Shown here: piece by piece, positions 38,691 to 47,997 of the stretch
How positions within the stretch are numbered: the first letter of the stretch is position 1
How the letters are laid out: each line of letters opens with the position of its first letter
From: Ramlibacter sp. PS4R-6
GTDB lineage: Bacteria; Pseudomonadota; Gammaproteobacteria; Burkholderiales; Burkholderiaceae_C
DNA length: 64,000 bases
NCBI RefSeq assembly: GCF_037572775.1
Contig: NZ_JBBHKA010000001.1
Location: forward strand, 2,232,001 to 2,296,000
Direction: 5' to 3'
Position numbers and translations under genes: made by a program
Notes under the pieces: generated by a model
Told to the model about the DNA's origin: nothing
The model's input: only the letters and a program-made list of their open reading frames with translations
The model's database searches: none

Positions 38691-38972
38691 TTACTTGCCC
38701 TGCATGTACGTCATGAGGTCCTTGAACTGGTCGGTGGTCATCTTGTCGCCCTTGACGCCCATCTTCCTTGCGTTCATGTCCCAGGCCTTGGACATCATGT
38801 CCATGTATTCCTTCTTGGAGACCATGCCGTCCTTGTTCTTGTCCATCATCTTCATGCCCATGATCTCGCTGAACATGTAGAAGTCGCCGGTTTCGCCGGC
38901 GGCGAGGGCGGTGCCGGTACCGCACAGGGCGGCGGCGGCAATGGCGAGGGATGCGAGGTGCTTGGCTTTCAT
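38691..38972 (-). CDS. secreted EF-hand calcium-binding protein
   Basis: 93 residues, signal peptide ending TALAA near residue 25. One canonical EF-hand loop DKNKDGMVSKKE lies near residues 44-55, and a partner half-site DKMTTDQFKDLM near 75 has lost most ligands. Rich in Met and Lys. Likely periplasmic Ca2+ binding. Found 68 bases upstream of the cyclase gene on the same strand. Function unknown. Confidence 0.82.
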   Translation of the reverse strand: MKAKHLASLAIAAAALCGTGTALAAGETGDFYMFSEIMGMKMMDKNKDGMVSKKEYMDMMSKAWDMNARKMGVKGDKMTTDQFKDLMTYMQGK

Positions 38973-39079
38973 CGAACGTTTTCTCCTGTCGTGGGTGGTT
39001 GGAGGCAGCGGTGTTGCCGGTGCCGGCGGTGAGTCGGGGCGGCCGGCCCTTTCTTACGCCTGTGCGATGATTCCGGCGG

Positions 39080-39655
39080 ATGAGCACCGCCGCGATCGAG
39101 CACCAGCTGGCCGAACACCGCGCCTACCTGCTGCGGTTCGCGCGGCTGCAGTTGCGCAACGATGCGTGGGCGGAAGACGCGGTGTCCGAGACGCTGCTGG
39201 CCGCGCTGTCCAAGCCCCAGTCGTTCGGCAACCGCAGCCAGCTCAAGACCTGGCTCGTGGGCATCCTGAAGCACAAGGTCATCGACATCCTGCGCCAGCG
39301 CCAGCGCGAGGTGCAGCTGGTGGACGACGACGGCGACGGCGGCGCGGAACTCGACGCGCTGATGTTCAAGGCCGACGGCCACTACGTGCAGCAGCCCGCC
39401 GACTGGGGCAACCCCGAGCAGGAGCTGAACTCGCGCCAGTTCTTCCTGGTGCTGGAGGCATGCACGGACAAATTGCCGGCGGCGATGGGCCGCGTGTTCC
39501 TGATGCGCGAGTGGCTGGAGCTGTCCAGCGACGAAATCTGTAAGGAACTCCAGCTCACGCCGACCAACCTCTACGTCCAGTTGCACCGGGCGCGCCTGCG
39601 CTTGCGGGAGTGCCTGGAGCTCAACTGGTTCGGCCGGAAAGCCGCCTCGCCATGA
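39080..39655 (+). CDS. ECF-type RNA polymerase sigma factor
   Basis: 191 residues. Region 2 (HRAYLLRFARLQLRNDAWAEDAVSETLLAAL) and region 4 (LPAAMGRVFLMREWLELSSDEICKELQLTPTNLYVQLHRAR) flank an acidic linker rich in Asp/Gly. It resembles the betaproteobacterial ECF group usually paired with a tiny zinc-finger anti-sigma. Its TGA overlaps the ATG of that partner. Regulon unknown; the nearby secreted EF-hand gene is a possible target. Confidence 0.9.
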   Translation: MSTAAIEHQLAEHRAYLLRFARLQLRNDAWAEDAVSETLLAALSKPQSFGNRSQLKTWLVGILKHKVIDILRQRQREVQLVDDDGDGGAELDALMFKADGHYVQQPADWGNPEQELNSRQFFLVLEACTDKLPAAMGRVFLMREWLELSSDEICKELQLTPTNLYVQLHRARLRLRECLELNWFGRKAASP

Positions 39656-39840
39656 TCCTTCGCCGCACCTGCAGGGAAGTGGCCGCCTTGCTGGTGGCCC
39701 GGGAGGACCGCGACCTGCCGGTCCTGGAGCGCGTGGCGCTGCGCTTGCACCTGGCCGCCTGCGCCGCCTGCCCGAAGTTCGAACGCCAGCTGCTCACGAT
39801 GCGCAACGCGATGAAGCAGTGGCGCAACTACGAAGCCTGA
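39652..39840 (+). CDS. zf-HC2-type anti-sigma factor, very short
   Basis: 62 residues, start ATG overlapping the sigma stop (ATGA). HLAACAAC near residues 37-44 is the HxxxCxxC zinc motif of zinc-finger anti-sigma proteins; Cys8 (RRTCREV) may be the extra ligand. No membrane helix follows, so this is a soluble form acting directly on the sigma factor just upstream. Confidence 0.8.
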   Translation: MILRRTCREVAALLVAREDRDLPVLERVALRLHLAACAACPKFERQLLTMRNAMKQWRNYEA

Positions 39841-39847
39841 AACGAAA

Positions 39848-39872
39848 GAAGGCCGGAACGGGTCCGGCCTTC
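39848..39872. terminator. rho-independent terminator (best on the minus strand)
   Basis: A perfect 10-bp stem, GAAGGCCGGA at 39848-39857 with TCCGGCCTTC at 39863-39872, and a 5-base loop. On the minus strand it is followed by TTTCGTT, so it fits as the terminator of 6S RNA. On the plus strand it may also end the sigma/anti-sigma transcript. Confidence 0.75.
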
Positions 39873-39877
39873 GGGTA

Positions 39878-40055
39878 GAGGTGTCTGCCGCGGCTCCGGG
39901 CCGCATCCTGAACCGGGGTTCAGGTGGGCGAGGTCAACCTGGCGTTGGGATCATCTGACGCGAGACGTTCACGCCCGCCAGGGGATGTTCCAAGCCCGCG
40001 CTCAAAGAGCATTGGTTCAAGGAAATATAAAGCCCGAAACTCACTGCAGACGGGA
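39878..40055 (-). ncRNA. ssrS: 6S RNA
   Basis: About 178 nt just downstream of zapA, the classical place of ssrS. A closing stem pairs GTCTGC (minus strand, at 40051-40046) with GCAGAC (39888-39883), followed inward by UUUCGGGC with GCCCGGAG. The 3' part has CACCUGAACCCCGGUUCAGG, the counterpart of the E. coli hairpin CACCUUGAACCAAGGGUUCAAGG-type, then a GCGGC-rich closing strand. TAGAAT at 40063-40058 is a good -10. It binds the housekeeping RNA polymerase holoenzyme by mimicking an open promoter. Ends are estimated to a few bases. From 40064 to 40169 I see nothing beyond its promoter region. Confidence 0.85.
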
Positions 40056-40169
40056 TGATTCTAGGACGATGCGCGGCGCGGTGGCGAGCTTTGCGCCGCA
40101 AATCCGCATGCTTCGAAAGAGTTGCGCGCCGCGGCTTGACAGGGCCGCGCGAAGCCCAACTGTGTCAGC

Positions 40170-40493
40170 TCAAATGAGGCGGCCGTCGTCGCCCAGCGCG
40201 CGGTCCAGGCGCTGCATGAGCGCGCCCAGGCGGGGGTCGGCCGCGTCGCCGTTGACAGGCGCATGCACGAGGGCCGTGGCGGCGATCGCGGGCACCTTGT
40301 CGGCCACGTCGAACGCGAGGTTCAGGGCCGCCAGCACCGCGATGCGGTCGCGCGCCTTCACCTTGCCCGCATCGCGGATGCGGCACATGGCGGTGTCGAC
40401 TTTTTCCACGGCTTCGAGCAGGCGCTGCTCGCCGCCTTCGGGGCACGCGAGCAGGTAGCTCTGGCCCATGATCTGCACTTCGACCTGTTTCAC
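40170..40493 (-). CDS. zapA: cell division protein ZapA
   Basis: 107 residues. N-terminal VEVQIMGQSYLLACPEGGEQ and LLEAVEKVDTAMCRIRDAGKVKARDRIAVLAALNLAFD-type sequence match ZapA, which bundles FtsZ protofilaments at midcell. The start overlaps the stop of the upstream zapB-like gene by 4 bases. 6S RNA lies downstream, as in many proteobacteria. Confidence 0.92.
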   Translation of the reverse strand: MKQVEVQIMGQSYLLACPEGGEQRLLEAVEKVDTAMCRIRDAGKVKARDRIAVLAALNLAFDVADKVPAIAATALVHAPVNGDAADPRLGALMQRLDRALGDDGRLI

Positions 40494-40699
40494 GCAGCGC
40501 TCTTGATTTCGGGCAGGCGCTCCAGCAGCGCGTCGACGCGCGCGCGGGCAGCGGCCAGGCGCGACTTCAGCGAGTCGCGTTCATGCGTGAGGACATCGAC
40601 CTGTTCGGCCAGCAGCGCGTTGGTGCGCTGAAGCTCCTCGTAGCGAACCAGGAGGCGCTCGACCCTCTCCGCAAGCTGCTCCATCTGCGCGGCACTCAT
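40490..40699 (-). CDS. ZapB-like coiled-coil protein
   Basis: 69 residues, almost entirely coiled coil (EQLAERVERLLVRYEELQRT, NALLAEQVDVLTHERDSLKS, RVDALLERLPEI). It belongs to the small family found directly before zapA in beta/gammaproteobacteria and probably helps ZapA at the division site. Overlaps zapA by 4 bases. Confidence 0.85.
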   Translation of the reverse strand: MSAAQMEQLAERVERLLVRYEELQRTNALLAEQVDVLTHERDSLKSRLAAARARVDALLERLPEIKSAA

Positions 40700-40744
40700 A
40701 CCGGCGCATTGTAGGGATTTGTGACAGTTTCGGCTCTAAAATCG

Positions 40745-40978
40745 AGGGGTTGGTGCTCGCGGTGTGGTTCGCATGCCGCAGTTCAACGGGAAGCAGGAAG
40801 CGACGTGTTACGGCACCGAGCCAACCTGCGCTGCCCCCGCAACGGTCAGCGGTCGGATTTCGCGTTTGCGCGCGATTTCCCGTTCCATCACACGAAGCCA
40901 CTGGGTGTTTGCGCGTAACCGCGCACCTGGGAAGGCGATGGAAGCGACGCCGCCAGCCCGGATACCGGCCAACACGGT
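40745..40978 (+). promoter_or_regulatory. cobalamin riboswitch
   Basis: The 361-base gap before btuB holds the conserved adenosylcobalamin riboswitch parts in order: GGTGC near 40751, GGGAAGC near 40788, GCTGCCCCCGCAACGG near 40830, GCCACTGGG near 40900, CTGGGAAGGC near 40927 and the B12 box GCCAGCCCGGATACCGGCC at 40952-40970. GTTGG near 40749 pairs with CCAAC near 40970 (P1). Bound cobalamin should shut off the operon. Downstream GC-rich hairpins, including GCCGGC-N6-GCCGGC at 41016-41033, are candidate expression-platform elements. Confidence 0.92.
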
Positions 40979-41060
40979 GGCGCCGCGCGCAAGCGTGGCG
41001 CCGTGACGCCCACTTGCCGGCGGGGAAGCCGGCCCGGGTATCCATCGTCAGAGAAAAGCC

Positions 41061-42980
41061 ATGAAGAAACCGAAGGCATCACGCGCCGCCGCACTGGCCG
41101 CCGCATTGCCGCTGATCGCGTTCGCGCAGACCGCCGCAACGCTTGCTCCCACCACCATCACCGCCACGCGCTTCCCGGACAACTCGCAGTCGCTGCCGTT
41201 CGGTGTCAGCGTCATCTCCGGCGAGGAGATCGAGCGCTCGGGCGCTTCCACCGTCAACGAGGCGCTGATGCGCGTGCTGGGCGTCGTCGGCCGCGTCGAC
41301 CTGTGGGGCGGCGGCGAATACGCCGTCGACCTGCGCGGCTTCGGCTCCACCGCGGACAACAACCAGGTGGTCATCGTCGACGGCATCCGCCTGTCGGAGG
41401 CCGACCTCGGCGGCACGCGCCTGGCGGGCATCCCGATCGAATCGGTCGAGCGCATCGAGGTGCTGCGCGGCAGCGGGTCGGTGCTGTACGGCGAGGGCGC
41501 CACGGGCGGCGTCATCGTGATCACGACGAAGGCCGGCGCCGGCAAGACGCGCGCGAACGGCGGCTCCGCGTACGCGGGCGCCGGCTCGTACGGGCTGCGC
41601 GACTTCCGCACCAACGGCAACTTCGGCGCGGGCGGCTTCACGGTGGACGCCGCGCTGCAAAAGCGCGACAGCAACGGCCACCGCGACAATTTCCGCTCGC
41701 GCACCGAGGCGGGGTCGCTCTCGGGCTCGTGGGCCAACGAGTGGCTGCGCGTCAACGCGCAGCACAGCGAGGACAGGCTGGACACCGGGCTGCCCGGCGC
41801 GCTCAGCTCCGACCAGTACGCGCAGGACCCCCGGCAGACGAACACGCCGGGCGATCACGCCAACTTCCGGAACGCACGCACCAGCGGGGCGGCGGAACTG
41901 CAATTCGCCAGCTGGCAGGTGGTGCTGGAAGGCGGCACACGCGACAAGAAGCTGCGCAGCGTGTCGGCCTTCGGCTCCTACGACTACGACATCTCGGCCG
42001 ACACCTGGTCGCTGCGCGCGCGCGGCAGCCACGACTTCGGCGGCGCGAAGAACCTGCTGGTCGTCGGCACCGACAACCTGCGGTGGACCCGTGACGTGCT
42101 GGGCGCGTTCGGCTCCACCGCGAAACAGGATTCGCGCGCCTGGTTCATCAAGGACGACGTCACGCTCGCGGGCGGCACGCGCATCGGCGCGGGCTGGCGC
42201 ACGGAGCGCGCGGAAAAGAGCAACACGATGGGCGGCGCTGTCGACGCGCGCGAGAACGCGTGGGAGCTCGGCGCGAGCCAGCCCTTCGGCGCGGTGACGG
42301 CGTATGCGCGCTTCGGCCGCAGCTTCCGTTTCGCGAACGTGGACGAGTTCAGCTTCACGGCCCCGGGCGCGCTCCTCGCGCCGCAGACCTCGCGCGACTT
42401 CGAACTGGGCGCGCGCTGGCAGCACGCGGCGGGGAAGGTCGAAGCGCGGCTGTACCGCAACGACATCTCCAACGAACTCGGCTTCGACCCGGCTGCCGCC
42501 GGCCCGTTCGGCTTCTTCGGCGCGAACGTCAACTTCGACCCGACGCGCCGCCAGGGCCTGGAAGTCGATGCGACCCACCGCGTCACCGCCGGCCTGGGCG
42601 TGCGCGTCAACGCCAACGTGCGCGATGCCACGTTCCGCTCCGGCCCCTATGCAGGCAAGGACGTGCCCCTGGTGCCGCAACGCACGCTGGCCGTGCGCGC
42701 CGACTGGGCGCCGGCGCCGCACCACCGCGTGGGTGGCGGGGTGGTGTGGGTCGGCTCGCAGCATCCGGACTTCGACAATGCCTGCACGATGCCGGCGTAC
42801 ACCACGGTGGATGCGCGCTACGCCTACGCCTGGAAGCACGCCGAGTTCTCGCTGGGCGTGACCAACCTGGCCGACCGCAAGTTCTACACGCAGGCCTATG
42901 CGTGCGCCGGCAGCCAGCCCTCGGCGATCTACCCGGAACCCGGCCGCGCCTTCACGGCGGCCGTGCGCGTGAAGTTCTGA
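41061..42980 (+). CDS. btuB: TonB-dependent outer-membrane cobalamin receptor
   Basis: 639 residues, signal peptide ending FAQTA. The plug domain (about 30-150) has TITATRFPDNSQSLPFGVSVIS (TonB-box region), VDLRGFGSTADNNQVVIVDG and IEVLRGSGSVLYGEGATGGVI. The beta barrel follows, ending in AAVRVKF with the terminal Phe typical of porins. Its cobalamin riboswitch and downstream btu/cob genes assign the ligand. First gene of the B12 operon. Confidence 0.93.
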   Translation: MKKPKASRAAALAAALPLIAFAQTAATLAPTTITATRFPDNSQSLPFGVSVISGEEIERSGASTVNEALMRVLGVVGRVDLWGGGEYAVDLRGFGSTADNNQVVIVDGIRLSEADLGGTRLAGIPIESVERIEVLRGSGSVLYGEGATGGVIVITTKAGAGKTRANGGSAYAGAGSYGLRDFRTNGNFGAGGFTVDAALQKRDSNGHRDNFRSRTEAGSLSGSWANEWLRVNAQHSEDRLDTGLPGALSSDQYAQDPRQTNTPGDHANFRNARTSGAAELQFASWQVVLEGGTRDKKLRSVSAFGSYDYDISADTWSLRARGSHDFGGAKNLLVVGTDNLRWTRDVLGAFGSTAKQDSRAWFIKDDVTLAGGTRIGAGWRTERAEKSNTMGGAVDARENAWELGASQPFGAVTAYARFGRSFRFANVDEFSFTAPGALLAPQTSRDFELGARWQHAAGKVEARLYRNDISNELGFDPAAAGPFGFFGANVNFDPTRRQGLEVDATHRVTAGLGVRVNANVRDATFRSGPYAGKDVPLVPQRTLAVRADWAPAPHHRVGGGVVWVGSQHPDFDNACTMPAYTTVDARYAYAWKHAEFSLGVTNLADRKFYTQAYACAGSQPSAIYPEPGRAFTAAVRVKF

Positions 42981-42982
42981 GC

Positions 42983-43798
42983 ATGGGCAACGCAGCCACC
43001 CCGTACGCGCCCCGGCGCATCGTCTGCCTCACCGAGGAGGCGACGGAGTGGCTGTACCTGCTCGGCGAGGAGGCGCGCATCGTCGGCATCTCCGGCTACA
43101 CGGTGCGCCCGCGCCGCGCCCGCCAGGAAAAACCGAAGGTCAGCGCCTTCCTCTCCGCCAAGACCGACAAGATCCTGGAACTGCAGCCCGATTGCGTGTT
43201 CGGCTTCTCCGACCTGCAGGCCGGCATCGCGGCGGAGCTGGTGAAGCAGGGCGTGCAGGTGACGATCTTCAACCAGCGCAGCGTGGACGACATCTTCTCG
43301 ATGCTGTACCAGGTGGCGGCGATGGTGGGGCGCGCGGATGACGGGCTGGCGCTGCTGGCGAAGATGCGCGCGCGGCTCGACGAGATCGCGCGCGAGGCCG
43401 CGGCGTTGAAGCGCCGGCCGCGCGTGTACTTCGAGGAATGGGACGAGCCGCGCATCAGCGCGATTCGCTGGGTGTCGGAGCTGGCGGGCATCGCCGGGGG
43501 CGACGACATCTTCCCGGAGCTGTCGCTGCAGTCACTGGGCAAGGACCGCATCCTCGCCAACGACGACGAGATCCTGCGCCGCAATCCCGACATCGTGATC
43601 GGCTCGTGGTGCGGCAAGAAGTTCCGGCCCGAGAAGGTCGCCGCGCGTCCCGGCTGGACCGAGGTGAACGCGGTGAAGACGCAGCAACTGCACGAAATCA
43701 AGTCGGCCGACATCCTGCAGCCCGGCCCCGCGGCGCTCACCGACGGCGTCGAGCAGCTGCACCGCATCGTCATGGACTGGGCCAAGCACCATGGCTGA
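42983..43798 (+). CDS. cobalamin-binding periplasmic-binding-protein-fold protein without signal peptide
   Basis: 271 residues with the BtuF/FecB-like fold: RRIVCLTEEATEWLYLLGEEARIVGISGY, then LELQPDCVFGFSDLQAGIAAELVKQGVQV, and YFEEWDEPRIS near residue 150. No signal peptide or lipobox is seen at the only good start, 2 bases after the btuB stop, whereas the BtuF encoded at 44363 has one. It may be cytoplasmic, or need a start I cannot see. It overlaps cobU by 8 bases. Possibly a corrinoid-handling protein for salvage. Confidence 0.78.
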   Translation: MGNAATPYAPRRIVCLTEEATEWLYLLGEEARIVGISGYTVRPRRARQEKPKVSAFLSAKTDKILELQPDCVFGFSDLQAGIAAELVKQGVQVTIFNQRSVDDIFSMLYQVAAMVGRADDGLALLAKMRARLDEIAREAAALKRRPRVYFEEWDEPRISAIRWVSELAGIAGGDDIFPELSLQSLGKDRILANDDEILRRNPDIVIGSWCGKKFRPEKVAARPGWTEVNAVKTQQLHEIKSADILQPGPAALTDGVEQLHRIVMDWAKHHG

Positions 43799-44366
43799 AA
43801 ACATGGTTGAAAAGAACGTCGCACGCAGCGAGTTGATCCTGGGCGGCCAGAAGAGCGGCAAGACGCGCCGCGCGGAGGAGCTCGCCGCCGCGTGGCTCGT
43901 GCAATCGCCGTCGCACCGCGCGATCTACATCGCCACCGCGCAAGCCTGGGACGAGGAGATGCGCGAGCGCATCGCGCGCCACCGGCTGGACCGGGCCCGG
44001 CGCGTGCCGCGCATGGAGACGGTGGAGGAGCCGCACGAGCTCGCGCAGGCGATCGGCGCGAACAGCCGCGCCGACACGCTCATCGTGGTGGATTGCCTGA
44101 CGCTGTGGCTGACCGCGCGGCTGATGCCGCACGCCGGCGACGCGCAGCCGGTGGACGGCGACGAGATCCCGCGCGCGCTGGCGCGCTGTGCCGGCCCCAT
44201 CATCCTGATCAGCAACGAGATCGGCCAGGGCGTCGTGCCCATGGGCCGCGACTCGCGCCAGTTCGTCGACGCACTCGGTTCGCTGAACCAGGCAGCGGCC
44301 GCCGCGAGCGAGCGCGTGACGCTGATGTCGGCGGGGCTCGCGATCACCTTGAAGGGCACGGCATGA
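43791..44366 (+). CDS. cobU: adenosylcobinamide kinase / adenosylcobinamide-phosphate guanylyltransferase
   Basis: 191 residues. P-loop GGQKSGKTRRAEELA near residue 18, AIYIATAQAWDEEM near 45, RIARHRLDRA (the guanylylated His), VDCLTLWLTARL near 105 and ISNEIGQGVVPMGRDSRQF near 140 are CobU signatures. It phosphorylates adenosylcobinamide and adds GMP in the lower-loop assembly. Salvage of imported cobinamide is implied by its place between transport genes. Start at 43791; an in-frame ATG at 43803 is possible. Confidence 0.92.
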   Translation: MAENMVEKNVARSELILGGQKSGKTRRAEELAAAWLVQSPSHRAIYIATAQAWDEEMRERIARHRLDRARRVPRMETVEEPHELAQAIGANSRADTLIVVDCLTLWLTARLMPHAGDAQPVDGDEIPRALARCAGPIILISNEIGQGVVPMGRDSRQFVDALGSLNQAAAAASERVTLMSAGLAITLKGTA

Positions 44367-45163
44367 CGCGCTGGCTCTTCGCCTTGCTGGCCCTGTGTGC
44401 CTTGCACGCCCACGCGCAACCCAGGCGCATCGTCTCGCTGCTGCCGTCCCTGACCGAAACCGTGTGCGTGCTGGGCCATTGCAGCGCGCTCGTCGCGGTC
44501 GACGATTTCTCCAACTGGCCCGACTCCGTCAAGCGCCTGCCGCACGTCGGCGGGCTGGAGGACGCCAACATCGAGCGCATCGTCGCGCTCAAGCCCGACC
44601 TGGTGCTGCTCACCTCGTCGAGCCGCGCCGCCGCCCGGCTGCAGGCGCTGGGCATCCAGGTGGTGGCGATGGAGCCCAAGACGCTGGACGACGTGCGCGT
44701 GGCGTTCGAGAAGGTCGGCGCGCTGCTGGGCGAAGCCGAAGCGGCCAAGCGCGAGTGGATGCGCATGAACGACGGCATCGCGCAGGCAGCCCACGCGGTG
44801 CCCGCGTCGCGCAAGGGCGTGCGCGTGTATTTCGAAGTCGACAGCGGCCCTTACGCAGCAGGCGAGATCTCGCACATCGGCGAGCTGCTCAAGCGCCTGG
44901 GCGCCGCCAACATCGTGCCGGCCAGCCTGGGCAGCGTGCCCAAGCTCAACCCCGAGTTCGTGGTGCGCGCCGACCCGCAGGTGATCATGATCGGCGCGCG
45001 CGAAGCCGCCGAGATGCGCCGCCGCCCCGGCTGGGAACGCATCAGCGCCATCCGCGAAGGCCGCGTGTGCACGCTGGACAGCGCACAGGGCGACGTCGTC
45101 GCGCGCCCCGGCCCGCGGCTGGCCGACGCCGCGCGCATCCTCGCGGGGTGCCTCTCGCGATGA
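44363..45163 (+). CDS. btuF: periplasmic cobalamin-binding protein
   Basis: 266 residues, signal peptide MTRWLFALLALCALHAHAQ. IVSLLPSLTETVCVLG, ALVAVDDFSNWPDSVKRLPHVGG, ALKPDLVLLTSSSRAAARL and FEVDSGPYAAGEISHIGELLKRLGA match BtuF. Delivers B12 to BtuCD. The ATG overlaps the cobU stop (ATGA) and its TGA overlaps the btuC start. Confidence 0.9.
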   Translation: MTRWLFALLALCALHAHAQPRRIVSLLPSLTETVCVLGHCSALVAVDDFSNWPDSVKRLPHVGGLEDANIERIVALKPDLVLLTSSSRAAARLQALGIQVVAMEPKTLDDVRVAFEKVGALLGEAEAAKREWMRMNDGIAQAAHAVPASRKGVRVYFEVDSGPYAAGEISHIGELLKRLGAANIVPASLGSVPKLNPEFVVRADPQVIMIGAREAAEMRRRPGWERISAIREGRVCTLDSAQGDVVARPGPRLADAARILAGCLSR

Positions 45164-46142
45164 AGCCCGCCAACCCCGTCTCGCTGTTCCTCGCGCTGCT
45201 GGCGCTGAGCGCGGCGCTCGTCGTCTGCGGCACCGCGGTCGGCAGCCAGGGCTGGGAGCCGCTCTTCTTCCGCACCGACGGGCCGCGTTTCGCGATCCTG
45301 TGGGAGATCCGCCTGCCGCGCACGCTCGGCGCGTGGCTGGCGGGTGCGCTGCTCGGGCTCGCCGGCGCGGTGGCGCAAGGCCTGTTCCGCAACCCGCTGG
45401 CCGATCCCTACCTCCTGGGCAGCGCGACGGGCGCCGCGTTCGGCGTCGCACTGTGCCTCGTGGCCATCGGCATCTCGCCGCTGGCGGCGCCCGACTGGCT
45501 CGCGCATTGGGGCCTGACGCTCGCGGGTTTCGTCGGTGCGATGGCCGCGGTGCTCGTCACGCTGGTGCTCGCGCAAGGCGTGCAGCACACCTTGCGCCTG
45601 TTGCTCTCGGGCGTGGTCGTCGGCATGGTGTTCGGCGCGCTGTCGGCGCTCGTGATGTTCTGGGACCCGGAAATCATGCGGGCGATGCAGGCTTTCCTGC
45701 TCGGCACCACGGGCTTCCTCGGTTGGGGCAGCACCGGGCTGTTGGCGGTGGTGCTGGTGGTCGCGACCGTCGCGGCGCTGGGCTTCAGCCGCGCGCTCGA
45801 TGCGTTGGCCTTGGGCGAGGTGACCGCCGCCAGCCTGGGCGTTGCGCTCACGCCGGTGCGCGTCGTGCTCGTCGTGGCGATGGCGCTGGCCACCGGCGCC
45901 GCCGTCGCGCAGGTGGGGCTCATTGCCTTCATCGGCCTCGTCGCGCCGCATTTGATGCGCGCGCTGGCCAAGCCCACGCACCGCTGGCTGCTGCCGCTGT
46001 CGGCGCTGGCCGGCGGCGTGCTGCTGCTGGCCGCCGACGTGCTGGCGCGCTGGCTGCTGGCGCCGCAGGAGATCCCGGTCGGCGTGCTGACGGCGGTGCT
46101 GGGCGGCGGCTACCTGATCTGGCTGATGCACCGGAGACCGGT

Positions 46143-46146
<4 letters not shown>
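45160..46146 (+). CDS. btuC: cobalamin ABC transporter permease (FecCD family)
   Basis: 328 residues with about ten membrane helices. LRLPRTLGAWLAGALLGLAGAVAQGLFRNPLADPYLLG-type sequence near residue 50 and GLIAFIGLVAPHLMRAL near 250 are the FecCD signatures, the latter contacting the ATPase. ATGA overlap with btuF upstream and GTGA overlap with btuD downstream. Confidence 0.93.
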
Positions 46147-46899
<753 letters not shown>

Positions 46900-46922
<23 letters not shown>

Positions 46923-47931
46923 CCTGCGCGACGCCGCGCTCGACGCCGCGCTGCAGCGTGCGATCGACCACAAGACCAAGCCGCAGGGCTCGCTCGGCCG
47001 CATCGAGCAGCTGGCGCTGCAGGCCGGCCGCGTGCTCGGCACCGACAAGCCGAAGCTGGTGCAGCCGCAGCTGGTCGTCTTCGCCGCCGACCACGGCATC
47101 GCCGCGCACGGCGTCTCGGCCTTCCCGCAGGAGGTGACGGGCCAGATGGTGCGCAACTTCCTGGCCGGCGGCGCGGCGGTGAGCGTGCTCGCGCGCCAGC
47201 ACGGGCTGGCGATGACGGTCGTCGATTGCGGCGTGGCGTGCGACTTCGAGCCGCATCCGCAGCTGCGGCCGCTCAAGGTCGCCAAGGGCGCGGCGGATCC
47301 GGCAACGGGCCCGGCGATGTCGCGCGGCCAATGCGAGGCAGCGATGCGCCACGGCATGGAACTGGTGCAAGGCTTGCCGGGCAACGCACTGCTGGTGGGC
47401 GAGATGGGGATCGCCAACTCGTCCCCCGCGGCGCTGCTGCTCGCGCGCCTCACCGGCGCACCGCTGGGCGAGTGCGTGGGCCGTGGCACCGGGCTGGACG
47501 ACGCGGGCCTGCAGCGCAAGAAGGACGTGCTGCAGCGCGTGCTCGACCGCCATGCCGATGCGCGCGCGCCGCTGGACGCGCTGGCGGCTTTCGGCGGGCT
47601 GGAGATCGCCACGATGGCGGGCGCGATCCTGCAGGCCGCGAGCGAGCGCCGTATCGTCGTCATGGACGGTTTCATCACCGGCGCCGCGCTGCTCGTCGCC
47701 CATGCGGTGGCGCCACATGTCGTACAACGATGCATCTTCTCGCACCGCTCGGCCGAGCCGGGCCATGCACTCATGCTGGGCGCCCTCGGCGCGCGCCCGC
47801 TGCTGGAGCTGGACCTGCGCCTGGGCGAGGGATCGGGCGCCGCGCTGGCCTGGCCGCTGGTCGTGTCGGCCTGCATGTTGCTTTGCGACATGGCCACGTT
47901 TGATTCGGCTCAAGTCTCGGGCAAGCACTGA
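46900..47931 (+). CDS. cobT: nicotinate-nucleotide--dimethylbenzimidazole phosphoribosyltransferase
   Basis: 343 residues. KTKPQGSLGRIEQLALQ near residue 27, FAADHGIAAHGVSAFPQEVTGQMV near 63, EMGIANSSPAALLLA near 168, GRGTGLDD near 192 and the catalytic Glu in RLGEGSGAALAWPLV near 315 are CobT signatures. Makes alpha-ribazole phosphate for the lower ligand of cobalamin. Last gene of the riboswitch operon; cobS and cobC are not in the window. Confidence 0.94.
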
Positions 47932-47957
47932 TACGAACGGTTGTGACAAACGGGCCG

Positions 47958-47977
47958 GGCGGGTCTATCCTCCCGCC
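47958..47977. terminator. possible hairpin after the B12 operon
   Basis: GGCGGG at 47958-47963 pairs with CCCGCC at 47972-47977 (8-base loop), 26 bases after the cobT stop, with no U-run. It overlaps a possible weak promoter for the stress-protein gene (TATCCT at 47966-47971), so either role is possible. Confidence 0.3.
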
Positions 47978-47997
47978 ATCCAAGCCCGGAGAACGCC

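Noticed and set aside
40064..40169. Additional small gene between 6S RNA and zapA
   Set aside because: No frame with a ribosome site or plausible composition; only the 6S promoter region is seen.
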